Source: Favolaschia claudopus | Lineage: Eukaryota > Basidiomycota > Agaricomycetes > Agaricales > Mycenaceae | Assembly (NCBI GenBank): GCA_037176885.1 | Contig: JAWWNJ010000120.1 | Coordinates: 620,001-684,000 of the forward strand | Direction of reading: 5' to 3' | DNA: 64,000 nucleotides | Shown: in pieces, positions 54,983-64,000 of the stretch | Position numbering within the stretch: position 1 is the stretch's first letter | Layout: each line of letters begins with the position of its first letter | Made by a program: the position numbers and the translations under genes | Notes under the pieces: model-generated | What the model was told of the DNA's origin: nothing | What the model saw: the letters and a program-made list of their open reading frames with translations, nothing else | Database searches by the model: none

Positions 54983-56250
54983 TTACAGCCAACAGTTATC
55001 CTTAATGTGCCTGTACGATGAGGAAAAGCGCCCTACCACTGAATGCGCTGATGTCGGAGTTTGAAATTGGCGGAGCATTGCCGACAACCATGGTGTAACA
55101 TCTACCGAGCATTTAAACTGAAAAAAAGTTCTAAGGAATACGGAGACGGAGAAACAGATCGGAATAAAACTACCCCCGCAAGTTGAATTGGGGGAGGAGG
55201 AGTGGGTGAACGACGGCACGGTCTTCCGTTGGGAGATAGACGCGACAGAAGCTAGTGAAGTAGTCTTTGCGAATTCCACGGCGGCAAAGGAATCCTGGGC
55301 TTGATTGGCCCTGGAATCGCCGCCCGGACTTGTGGCTAGTGTACCAATCGGGATTGAGTTCCATTCCATGTTGTCAAACGTCTTGCGGATGTGATGGCGT
55401 CCATTAAGCCTGTATAGGCATTTTTAAGTCATTAATGCGGTCGTCGACCAGAATTTAGGAAGCATACGTCGCCATCATGCTGTTCATGTACACTGCGCAA
55501 GCAGCCACCGCGTTAGTATGGAGAGCCAGGCACAATAACAAACTTCCACGAACGTTTACTGCTGGGAGCGAGGCCGAGGAAGTACCAGAATGTGTCGGGG
55601 ACGGCCAAGAACTGCAATCATATATCTCGTTAGCTGTGAGGCATAAACCGAGAACGGGGCAGACTTACCAAGACCATGTTGATGCCAGAGGACAAAGCGG
55701 TGAGCACACCACGATTGATAGCGTCGTGAATGAGTAGGTCCATCATCAAATTAGTTCTGTTTGACGAGATCAATGCTGTGTCCATTGAGAAAAGAAGAAG
55801 AAGAAGAAACCGACCTGATCATATCGCCCTTCTGGCTTTTGAGGAACAAGCAGAGGTAAGTTGTGATCAGTATGTCGCAAGCGAAGGATGCTGCAGATTG
55901 AAGGGTGGTGATAGGCTACAGACATTTAAAGAGTGTTGGTAAATTGAAAAGAAAGAAAATACCTTGGTGGTCCCTAGTTTCAGGAAACTGCGCAGCTCGT
56001 ATCTGGGTGTTGGAGGGTATCGGTATGGGCCAAATAGCACGAAGGGATAAGGACGCACGACCAGGCAGTCTGAATGATCCCTGCGACTGTGTTGCATGTG
56101 AGTTAGAAAACCTTGATGAACTCATGCGCCTACTAATTTGAACAATAGCTAAGAGAACCTGGGTAGACAAAGGTAAATCACTCGCTGCGGCAATATGCAT
56201 ATATGTACAATGATGTAAATGCCAAATGCAGCAGCGCTCAGCCGACTCCA
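54983..56250 (-). CDS. DUF6534-type multi-pass membrane protein (N-terminus unresolved)
   Basis: Confident exons, right to left: 55815-55915, 55669-55756, 55554-55611, 55468-55492 and 54983-55409, all joined GT-AG in phase. They encode SAASFACDILITTYLCLFL, KSQKGDMIRTNLMMDLLIHD, AINRGVLTALSSGINMVL, FLAVPDTFWYFLGLAPSSK, LYMNSMMATLNGRHHIRK and a Ser-rich cytosolic tail. The order, helix-KSxKG-LIxxAINxGxLTA-FWYF-NSMxATLN, is that of the C-terminal DUF6534 domain of the seven-helix proteins expanded in agaricomycetes. A preceding exon ending FLKLGTTK (about 55967) joins in phase; further 5' exons probably reach 56250 or beyond, but I could not fix them. Ligand and role are unknown. Confidence 0.75.
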
Positions 56251-56669
56251 TCCCTGCGTTACTGATAAAGAATAAGCACCGGTGGTATCAACATGCAATC
56301 AACAGGCGCAGGCTTACATCGGTGGATGCGACTCGAGAAATAACTGTAGGAGCGTGATAAGGGTGGCGCCATTCCTGCCGTTCAAGACTCACATTTGCAC
56401 AATGAAAGCGGAAAGATACTGTGGTGGCTTTCAGCGCTGTGTTGACTATGGAACTATACTTTAGTTGAAGGACTCACTGCGGCAAGTAGCTGGAGCTTTC
56501 GAGAAAATGATGAGCTCATAACGACAATAGGCTCATTGTAACATACAGAATCTTGCCTTTAAATAGTCTTATCAGCCGCGACCCTTTCACTCACACCGAA
56601 ATACACTTACCAGAGCAAGTTGGTTTGAATGTCTCCAAAACGCTGCACAAAACGATTGTACTCGGTATG

Positions 56670-57260
56670 ACCAAAAGTAACCGGAATCAAAGATGCCCTC
56701 GACGTCACAATCTGCGGTCACGAGTGGGTACTCCGGAGTCGTCCGATTCTGACGAGTTTCCAGTGCAGCAAATTCCGCCCCACCGGCCGCTTGTCCTGGT
56801 CCCTGTTTCTCCTGTTGTCGAGTCTGACGACGTTTTTTCGCTGAATGACAGTGATTCAGACGACTTTACTGGGCCGGCACGGCGAGTCACTCGGGCTCGG
56901 GCTGCTGTAGTACCTGTACCGGCGCCGCAACCCGCGCCTCAGCGTCGTATGTCTCCCAATCATTCATCTACAACTAATTTCGTATAACCATGCTGTTTAT
57001 AAATTAGGTGCGGCTTCACGCCGGAGGAGAGGCGCCCCAGCGGCATCGTCAGATCCTGAATCTGTCGATGTGCAGGCAACGGCGCCAGCGCCCCGCCAAC
57101 AGGTACAAAACACCACCACGGACAATGACGGTTTTGTGTGGCTGACAGAAGACTCACTTGGCGTGCTTGTAAGCGGTAAACAAGATCGGTCCGCCGACTG
57201 TAAGTATTTCTCTCTGGGGGGGCCACTCTGGGTGTATTTGAACCTACTTTTCAACCTGTA
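56670..57260 (+). other. Acidic Pro/Ser-rich ORF pieces beginning at a lone MITE end
   Basis: One end of the CTCGGTGTGACC family (as CTCGGTATGACC) stands alone here; no partner end was found within 600 bp. Reading on from it gives a Ser/Asp/Pro-rich frame (VGTPESSDSDEFPVQQIPPH, SDSDDFTGPARRVTRARAA). A second frame (57005-57200) continues in the same style (APAASSDPESVDVQATAPAP). It could be the remains of a transposon or retroelement N-terminal protein. Family not recognised. Confidence 0.35.
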
Positions 57261-57775
57261 ATAGGACTAACTAGCGCCAGAACTTGGTTGAATTTCACTG
57301 GATATAGGTTGAGTCCCCGCCCGATATCAGGTTGATTTGGTAGGTTGATGAGTTACCTAATACGGCCGAATTTATCCTAACGCTTTTCTAACGCTGCTGG
57401 GCGGCCAGCAGGTTAAAATCATCCTGTACCAGGATATTTCAGGTGATATATTTCAACCTAGCTTGGGGGTCATTTAGCTCTCATTCAGGTTGCATTTCAT
57501 TCAATTTGGGGAGCTTTTTCAGCCGAATCAAGGATGATATTCGTAGCACAATCACACGACCGTAAATAGGAATTGAATGTCCGTAAAAGGAAATATAAGG
57601 GATTGAGCGTAGCCTGCGTAGGTAGAGATGCAAGCAGGGATCCACATGTACTCTCGCGCATATGCGACCACCTGCGCGCGGGGACATGGACCTGTAGTTC
57701 GTACCGTTAGTCCGCGGCTGGGTATCGATCGCGAGAAGAGATGTCAGTCACTTACCTCGGCGTCCCACGTTGACA
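57261..57775. other. Intergenic, no gene seen
   Basis: AT-rich at first, with GGTTGA/TCAACC-like motifs repeated several times between 57290 and 57490. There are no frames with family features. It forms the 3' flank of the minus-strand gene ending at 57776. Confidence 0.45.
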
Positions 57776-59004
57776 TTAGTTCTCGTCTTCCTCCTCCGTG
57801 TTCTCCCCTCCAGTGTCAGCGTCTTCCTCATCTTCGTCGTCAGAGTCCTCCACCACCTTGCGCTTTGAGACCGCCTTTTTCTTACCCTGCGCCTTCGACG
57901 TGGACTTGCTAGGACCGGCCTTCTTTGTGGAATCTGCGGCGGCTTTGGCTTTCTTGGCAGCTTTCTTCGAGGATGCTTTCACCGCTGCTACGTGTCTTGA
58001 TTGGCGGCCGACGGAGCGCGCCTCTTACGCGATGCGGACTGATCTCGACGAGCAGAATTGTTCTTGAGATGGGCGTACTTGGCGGGGACTGCAAGCCACT
58101 TGTTCTTGTAGCCATTCTTGCGCTTATTCGCCATGTACTGTCTGATGATGTCTTCGGTGGCCCAATCTTTCACGTAATTTGCGAGGATGGGATGCCGCTT
58201 CCTCGCCTGGATTGGGATTCAGTGATCAGCGATGGGGATGGAACAGATTGAGACAAACCACGTCAAATAGCTCGGCTTTCTTACGGGGTGTGATATCTGC
58301 CCATTCGTCATCCCTGTTCATACCAGATTGAAGTACGAGATCCCGGAGATTGCGCTGTTCACATTGAGGTATTGTATGAACACGTTCGAATATAAATGTA
58401 CACTCACCAGTAATGCCTTGTAGTTCTGATGATTCTCTTCCCCCACACCGAGCCCCATCTCATTCCGGATATTGTAATCGTTTCCGGCGGTGCCCTTGGG
58501 CTTGGGGATCATCTCCTGTACCGGCTCCGAGTCGACATCCATCGCATGGTGGAATTCTGCAAGCTGTCGCTGTAAGTCACCATTCTTAGCGCGTTCGGCT
58601 GCAAGCTCGTCTGAAAAACATCAGTGCTTGCCCCACAGCAATGTGACGAAGAGCGGGAAGACGCACCTGAGATCTGGGAACTATCTTCCTCACCGTTGTC
58701 GGTAGCTGAGCCCGTGATAGGGTTACCCTGCGCCTTGAGGGACGCAAGTTCACGCATTAGCGCGTCGTTGCGCGCTGCTTGCTCAGCGAGCTTCGCTTCC
58801 TGCTTTGCGATACGTCCTATGCCTCATGTGAGTGTATATCCATTCATAGCTGTGATAGCTTGGCTCACTCATGGCAGCGTCATTTTCCTGGCGTGCGAGC
58901 ACGACATCTGCTGTATTGCAGCCATCCGCGTCGTATTTCGCCTCGAGCGCGAGCACGATGGTGTCGCGCTGCGTCTCTGTGAATGACTCCATGCCAACGA
59001 ACAT
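57776..59004 (-). CDS. Lys-rich protein with coiled coil and acidic tail, 324 aa (hypothetical)
   Basis: Six exons (58869-59004, 58667-58816, 58408-58610, 58259-58354, 58029-58206 and 57776-57987) join GT-AG in phase. They encode an N-terminal part (MESFTETQRDTIVLALEAKY), a coiled-coil segment (RIAKQEAKLAEQAARNDALMRELASLK), a linker with SDELAAERAKNGDLQRQLAEF and DYNIRNEMGLG, and a basic region (RKRHPILANYVKDWATEDII, NKRKNGYKNKW). The C-terminus is Lys/Ala/Ser-rich (SSKKAAKKAKAAADSTKK) and ends in an acidic run (EDSDDEDEEDADTGG). Basic and acidic tracts suggest a nuclear or chromatin-associated protein. I recognise no named domain. The fully open, well-spliced model argues for a genuine host gene. 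Confidence 0.75.
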
Positions 59005-59329
59005 GATGTTCTCCTTGTCGGACGTGCTGGGCTTGGTCGCAGCTGAGTTCGACGCCTTTCTGACGGCAGCCGCCCCGTGGTCTCCGATGCACCGTACCGG
59101 TTCTATCTTGACGAAGATTGTAGAGAGTGATTGAGTGCAGTGAGGAGGAGGGTTATAGCCAAGTTATAGCAGTAGATTCAGCTAGATTTTACAGCCACAA
59201 ACATGATAATTCGACATCTTTGTATGTCACGCAGTCCTCAGGGAAACCACCCGACCGTTATGCGTTACCGCTGAAACGAAACAGGGCGGGCGTTACGCGT
59301 TACGTTTCACCCATACAAAGTGCTACAGT

Positions 59330-59720
59330 AGCGTCAAATCCTTCCGACATTGGCAGTTGAGTGATCAGATCCATCGAAACGACTTCGAATGGCTGCGAAG
59401 GGATAGGAATTGGTTGAAGAAGGCCGAAGGGTGCGTGATGTTTCGGTTTTGACTTCTGGCAGACATCACAGGTGCATGTATACTGTTTCACAGTACGTGA
59501 CATCCGCGGCCAGTAGTGACGCCACGCGATTGTAAGTTCGATGATATCCTGCGTGAGTGCCCTCGGTGAGTCCGTCATGAATTTCCGCAACAATCTTGCC
59601 CCTCAAATTTTCCCGAACACAGAGACGGTTGTTTCCGTTCCAATCTTCGAAGTATAGCAGGCCATCATCGGCAAGTTGGTATTGCGGAAACGATGGGTTG
59701 TTCCAATTGGGGTATCCTTC
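59330..59720 (-). pseudogene. Ty3/gypsy integrase fragment
   Basis: The minus-strand reading gives DDGLLYFEDWNGNNRLCVRE, IHDGLTEGTHAGYHRTYNRV, then, after a one-base frame change, WRHYWPRMSRTVKQYTCTCD, VCQKSKPKHHAPFGLLQPI and VVSMDLITQLP. This is the HHCC zinc finger and the start of the integrase core of a Ty3-like pol, with the first catalytic Asp (MDLI). Everything before and after is missing, and the frameshift separates the two H from the two C residues. Confidence 0.85.
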
Positions 59721-59989
59721 CGGTCACCTCCGCATGGCAACCGCTAATCCCGGTCCGATGTCTCCGCTCCCCTTGCCGCTCTTGCTTTGCACTTTTGTCT
59801 ATGCCTGGATCTTCTATTGCTTTTTACGGTGCAGAATTGGACTCGGATTAACCAATGGACCTCTCCCTATGCATGTGCCGATGTGCCTGGATTTGGACTC
59901 GCGTTTGATGGGCCGACTTTCGTTCAGGCTGCGCGGAATTCAGGATCTGCGCCGACAGGAAATGTGCCGACCTCAACAACAGGCTCTGG

Positions 59990-60990
59990 GACCGCAGGAC
60001 TTGCACGATTTGTATCAACTGGGACAGGACACAACACAGGCGAGCGACGCTGTGACGGCATTGGGCAAATCTCGACCTCTACCAACACGGACATCAACGT
60101 ACGATCCAGTCAGCACGCTCCTGAAGTCGGTAATTCTGATGTTAAAATTATGTACTGGAATATACACCACCATTTCACACTGAAATCGACCAGCCCTGAC
60201 TTCCACGGCCTTCTCGCATCATACGACATAATGTTTTTCGCGGAAACGGACATGCTGCCCGACGAAGAGGACCTTGCAGACGTTCCGAAAGGTTTCTCGC
60301 TTATTTCCTTGCCTCGAAAGCCCAGGCTCAAAACGGAACGTCGTGGCGGCGGGATTGCGCTTCTCATCCGCAATAATATTCATTTCGCCAAGTCCTCCTT
60401 GAGCTCTCCCGATATTTTGGTGCTGGACTTATGCTCACTGTGGCTTGTTGGTGCATATATACCTCCGGAAACATCTCGATGGCAGGGTTGGACCGACGTG
60501 GAGCCCATTCAACAACTCTGGGAAACCATCGCTGTTTGTAGTGCTAGCGCTGAGAAGCCTGTTCCTCACTAATATAAACGGCCGAACGGGATTAGATCAA
60601 GTTACGAAATTCACGGAGAACTGGCCAAGGATCTCTTCCGATGCGACAGAAAATACTCGTGGGAGGGCAATTCTGAACAATTCTGAACGAGTGCGATAAA
60701 TACGGACTCTGCATTTTGAACGGTACTTCGCTGGAAAGTACGTCTCCCGGACGATATACCTCTCATCAACCTACTGGCCAATCGACAATTGATTATACAT
60801 TCGTTTCTGAGTCTCTACTGCCGTTGGTCCGCAGTTTTCATGTTGAGCAACCAACACCGGACCCAAAGGATGATTGGGCCGACCACACTCGTATCTGTGT
60901 AACCTTGGATGGTCGTGCTATCTCGCGCGCAACAACAACTCTTCACCAACCCCCAATCTGCTCCAGACTTCTCCGGACAAGACGAAATTG
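59990..60990 (+). pseudogene. LINE endonuclease domain, frameshifted
   Basis: After a Thr/Ser-rich linker the frame gives KIMYWNIHHHFTLKSTSPDF, YDIMFFAETDM, KGFSLISLPRKPRLKTERRG and GGIALLIRNNIHFAKSSLSS. Later frames continue with CDKYGLCILNGTSLEST, SHQPTGQSTIDYTFVSE and DDWADHTRICVTLD. The N-term WN, E (FAETD), ID-Y and DH motifs are the endonuclease/exonuclease/phosphatase core of a Tad-like LINE. At least two frame changes (about 60550 and 60690) kill it, and no reverse transcriptase follows. Confidence 0.85.
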
Positions 60991-61019
60991 GTAGTCTCTA
61001 TCGTGACATACTATTAGGT

Positions 61020-61200
61020 CGGAAAAATCAAAAAAGGGTTGTTGGGCCTGGGCAGGCCTTGTAAGGTCTAATAAGGCCGTTGGGGAAAAGGAGGGTTACA
61101 AGGTTTAAATACGTACCAAATACTACATATAGGGCCTTATGACACATAATGGACCTTATAGGGCTTAATGAGGCTTGTAAGGCCTTACAAGGCATGTTCG
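61020..61200. repeat. AAGGCCTTA-rich low-complexity stretch
   Basis: GGCCTTGTAAGG, AAGGCCTTACAAGG and relatives recur irregularly and are self-complementary. They resemble in style the GGCTTTGGC array at 2450-2870. No coding content. Confidence 0.55.
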
Positions 61201-61329
61201 GCGGGGTTAAGCAAAAGTATTACCACTTTACCTTCTTTGCAAGGTGTCTGCTTGCACCTTGTCTTACTAATACTACTTAGACTATCTATTTCTATTATAC
61301 TACAATACTGACTCTAACAATTAATTACT

Positions 61330-61405
61330 GGTTGCTTGCGAGAATCGAACGCTCGACCTCTGCAGTGCGAATAAAACAATGGCAATGTACAATACTGCTA
61401 TGCTA
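61330..61405 (-). other. tRNA-like sequence
   Basis: The minus strand has an A-box-like TTAGCATAGCAGTA and a T-arm CGAGCGTTCGATTCTCG with a well-paired stem. The sequence after it, GCAAGCAACCAG, has no matching 5' acceptor strand. Probably a tRNA-derived remnant rather than a functional tRNA. Confidence 0.4.
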
Positions 61406-61610
61406 AGAGAATTTACAGACAGAGAAATTTTGTTCCATATATGGCGTAGCTCTCGGATGTACAATTTCCCCATAACACAACAACTCAAGATATTGCTCGT
61501 ACATTGACTGGTGATTTACTACACATGAGTATATGGTCCCCTACATACTTTTTGAAATTCAAATCAGCCATCTTGGCATACAATCACAGCACAAATTATC
61601 AAAAACAATA

Positions 61611-61795
61611 GGGGCGCTCAATTCTTAGCTCGTCAGCTCGTCTCGTCCGTAAAATATCGATTTTTTGATGAGGGGATCAAAATTTGATGGGAAGTGGAGA
61701 GAAATGCGGAGTGGGATCAGCAGCTCATCAGCTCATCATGCAATTAAATAATTTCTGGGACGAGACGAGCCGACGAGCTAAGAATTGAGCTCCCC
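61611..61795. mobile_element. GGGGCGCTC short MITE, copy 2
   Basis: 185 bp, flanked by TA (61609-61610 and 61796-61797), with only a handful of differences from 52620-52803 in the same orientation. The ends form inverted arms of about 40 bp. Confidence 0.9.
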
Positions 61796-62056
61796 TAATA
61801 TAACTCATAAAATATGCCGTCAGGCTCAAGGAGGGGGGTCTGGGGGGAACTACGTTCCCACCAGAAACCTATTAGCTCAGAAATACACCGAGAAAGCAAT
61901 TAAACACATTAAACATAAATTTCGGCTCTAAATGCCGAGGATTGATGCGCTGTTGATCCCCTGATACAGCTTTGATTGTGTGTGATCCAAAAGACATCAA
62001 CAGTGGGACTCGCTTAAATAGCCGAGTCCCACTCCCATCCTTTTGGCATATACTCT

Positions 62057-63359
62057 AACTCTGGCCAGAGTGTAGATGAAAAGATTGCTGATCTGCAAGC
62101 GCAGATCAGCAGCTTGCAACGTTCTCGGACGATAACGCCCAAGGTTAACTTAACCAGGGCACAGACTGCTGTTAAAAACAGCATTGATAGACAGATCGGT
62201 GCGGATCACGGAGCTCGCGGATTCCGTCCCGATCCCACTCCTGCTGCACGCGTCGCGCCAGGCAGCTTTATAGAGCGTACGTTGCGCAATGCCGAGCGCG
62301 TAGATGGTTCACCCACCCCATCCGACCCATCTGATTCGTCGAGCTCAGACTCTGAGCCCTCGGATGGTTCAGGTTCCGGGAAGTCACACCCGTCGCGTCA
62401 TCGGCGCAAGCGCCGTTCCTCTAAGAAGAGCCGGAATTCTCGTAGGAAGAATAAAATGATTCTCAAGCCTATCCCTCCAAAGGAATACGATGGCTCACCG
62501 GATGCCATTGCATTCCATCGATTCGTCAAGGAAGGATCGAATTATGTTCAACTCGGAAAAGTTCCAACCGACCAACGAGTGTTTTACTTGTCGTACTACT
62601 TGATGGCTCGTGCACTTGAATTCTACAACAGTAAAGTTGAGAATGACGAGCATGTTTGGACTTTGAGTGAATTCTTCTGGGGGTTTATTCAATTTTTGTT
62701 TTCCTGTGAACTTCCGCGAGAAGCAACGCACTCGATTGCGTTCTTGCCTGCAAGGCACTAAGTCAGTGTTGATTCACAAGGCCGAATGGGAGCGGATATA
62801 CAACACCATTGGTCTTGAAGCCAACCAGGAGAAGGTTGTAATGTTCTGGCGGAGCCTCAACGCCGACATACGCAAGGAAATGTTCCGGGATAAACTCGAT
62901 CCGGAGACCTCCTCTTGGGCTGAAGTCACTGCTGGTGCTGAAAGCGCTGAAATTATCGTCAAGGTTGACGACGACAACGATGAAATTGATATGGCTGAAT
63001 CGAGTAAGACTCGATTCAAGCCCGATGACCAGAAACTGGACTCAGATTTGAACGGGAAACGTCGTACTGGAGGGCGCGTTATCTCGGTTTCCAGTGTAGA
63101 ACCTGAACCTACCACGAATGCGCTAAAGTCTCGCGACAAGGGCAAAAATCTTTCGGTTAAGAAACGAACTGAATATCTTGCTGCCGGGTTGTGCTTCAAC
63201 TGTGGCGTACATGGACATCTTTCTCGCAACTGTCCGGACCTGAACACAATGATTTCAAAGGGTAAACCACCTGGTTTCTCATCCCACGGTGTTCAGTTCA
63301 CTACGACTGATGACCGTGATGCTCTTTTGGAGAGCACAGAAATTCTTGAAACCTTGTAA
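62057..63359 (+). pseudogene. Gag of the second, 5'-truncated gag-only element
   Basis: Starting abruptly at CTCTGGCCAGAG (equivalent to 5398 in the intact copy), the sequence follows the intact Gag to its end, with the zinc knuckle CFNCGVHGHLSRNC preserved. An extra G at about 62690 shifts the frame in the FFWGLFNF block, splitting it into 62114-62761 and 62667-63359. The first 330 residues and the 5' LTR are missing. Just left of the break a short hairpin (GTGGGACTCG...CGAGTCCCAC, about 62001-62031) marks a different sequence. Confidence 0.85.
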
Positions 63360-63547
63360 ATCAGCGAGACTTCTCTCCTCGACATCGAAATGGTCGTCGA
63401 GGAGGGCGAGGATACCCAAATGGTTTGATTTTGATTTTTCGAAGACCATTTCGAAGACCATTTCGAACGTTGAATTAATTTTGAACAAGATTTATTGATT
63501 TTTGTATGAAGATTGAGCTCGTCGTGGTCGACGATCTGGAGGGTGGA

Positions 63548-63732
63548 TGTGACGGATCGGCGTTCGCATCCGCTCACGGCGAGATCTGCCCGTTTCGTCC
63601 CCATGACTCCATGTACACAGCCTTGATTTTCCTGTATAAGTAGTTTAGTTCTTGTCGTAGTAGCTTTTCCCTTGGTCAATCTAAGACTTACACCAGTTCT
63701 TTTGTTTGATCCACTTGTTCGCTTCCGTCACA
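63548..63732 (+). repeat. 3' LTR of the truncated gag-only element
   Basis: 185 bp, matching the 205-bp LTRs at 4106 and 6852 but with a roughly 19-bp deletion near the 3' end and several substitutions. It starts TGTGACGG and ends CCGTCACA. It is older or more damaged than the first copy. Confidence 0.88.
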
Positions 63733-64000
63733 ATTTGTGACTGGTTTTCGCTATTCGTAAGAACCCTCGGTGACCTGTGACAGGCACAAAAAAATTCAGG
63801 CCTGTGACGCGTGACATACGAATTGAGCGAAACTCTACAGTATTCTCGAGACGGTACATAGGACCTCGGCATATGCGGTAATATGTTCGATCCAAAACGC
63901 CCAAAATTCGTCACTTCCGTACGCAGGGTTTTTGCCGGATTTTGACCATTTCTGTGCGCATTTCTGATCGGGTGGCAAGCAAAACGGTTGCTTGCGTACG
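63733..64000. other. Window end, no gene seen
   Basis: I see no element ends or coding motif in this last stretch. A minus-strand frame (63681-63914) has no family features. Confidence 0.4.

Overview
The window looks like repeat-rich nuclear DNA from a mushroom-forming basidiomycete (Agaricomycetes). The evidence is short GT-AG introns (about 45-80 bp) in every host-like gene that could be spliced by eye, and protein families typical of that group: a DUF6534 membrane protein, a WD40 protein with a C-terminal membrane anchor, a T5orf172-type protein, a tnp2-like CACTA transposase, Tad-like LINEs, and Ty1/copia and Ty3/gypsy remnants. No tool was run. Family names rest on motif recognition, and exon joins were read from splice sites and reading frame.

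Layout. 1-26 kb is almost entirely mobile or repetitive DNA: simple palindromic arrays, a CACTG-type element with a 3-bp target duplication, a complete gag-only LTR element (4101-7061), a TIR element carrying a LINE insertion (8250-10238), TA-flanked MITEs, a 111-bp minisatellite, a broken copia element (15.7-18.8 kb), a 2.6-kb TIR element with a MITE nested in it, and a cytochrome P450 pseudogene (21.9-22.9 kb). 26.7-46.9 kb is the gene-rich core: a T5orf172-type protein and a Ser-rich ORF (minus strand), a seven-exon CACTA transposase with an open frame (30.2-34.0 kb, minus), a small membrane protein and a WD40 protein (minus), then four plus-strand genes of unrecognised families (37687-46864). 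47-64 kb returns to transposon debris (LINE pieces with nested MITEs, gypsy integrase, a second gag-element copy), with two host-like genes in it: a DUF6534 membrane protein (about 55-56 kb) and a lysine-rich, acidic-tailed protein of 324 aa (57776-59004).

The best candidate for something undescribed is the block 37687-46864. Four consecutive same-strand genes (about 257, 154, 651 and 962 aa) all have clean spliced frames and no recognisable domain. Two of them share a leader motif, TGTTCATCAT, that also lies upstream of the neighbouring divergent genes. One contains two duplicated 54-nt exons coding for coiled-coil segments. A second point of interest is the gag-only LTR element: its LTRs look identical by eye, it has 5-bp target duplications and an intact 761-aa Gag, but no pol. 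It is probably mobilised in trans by another element's enzymes.
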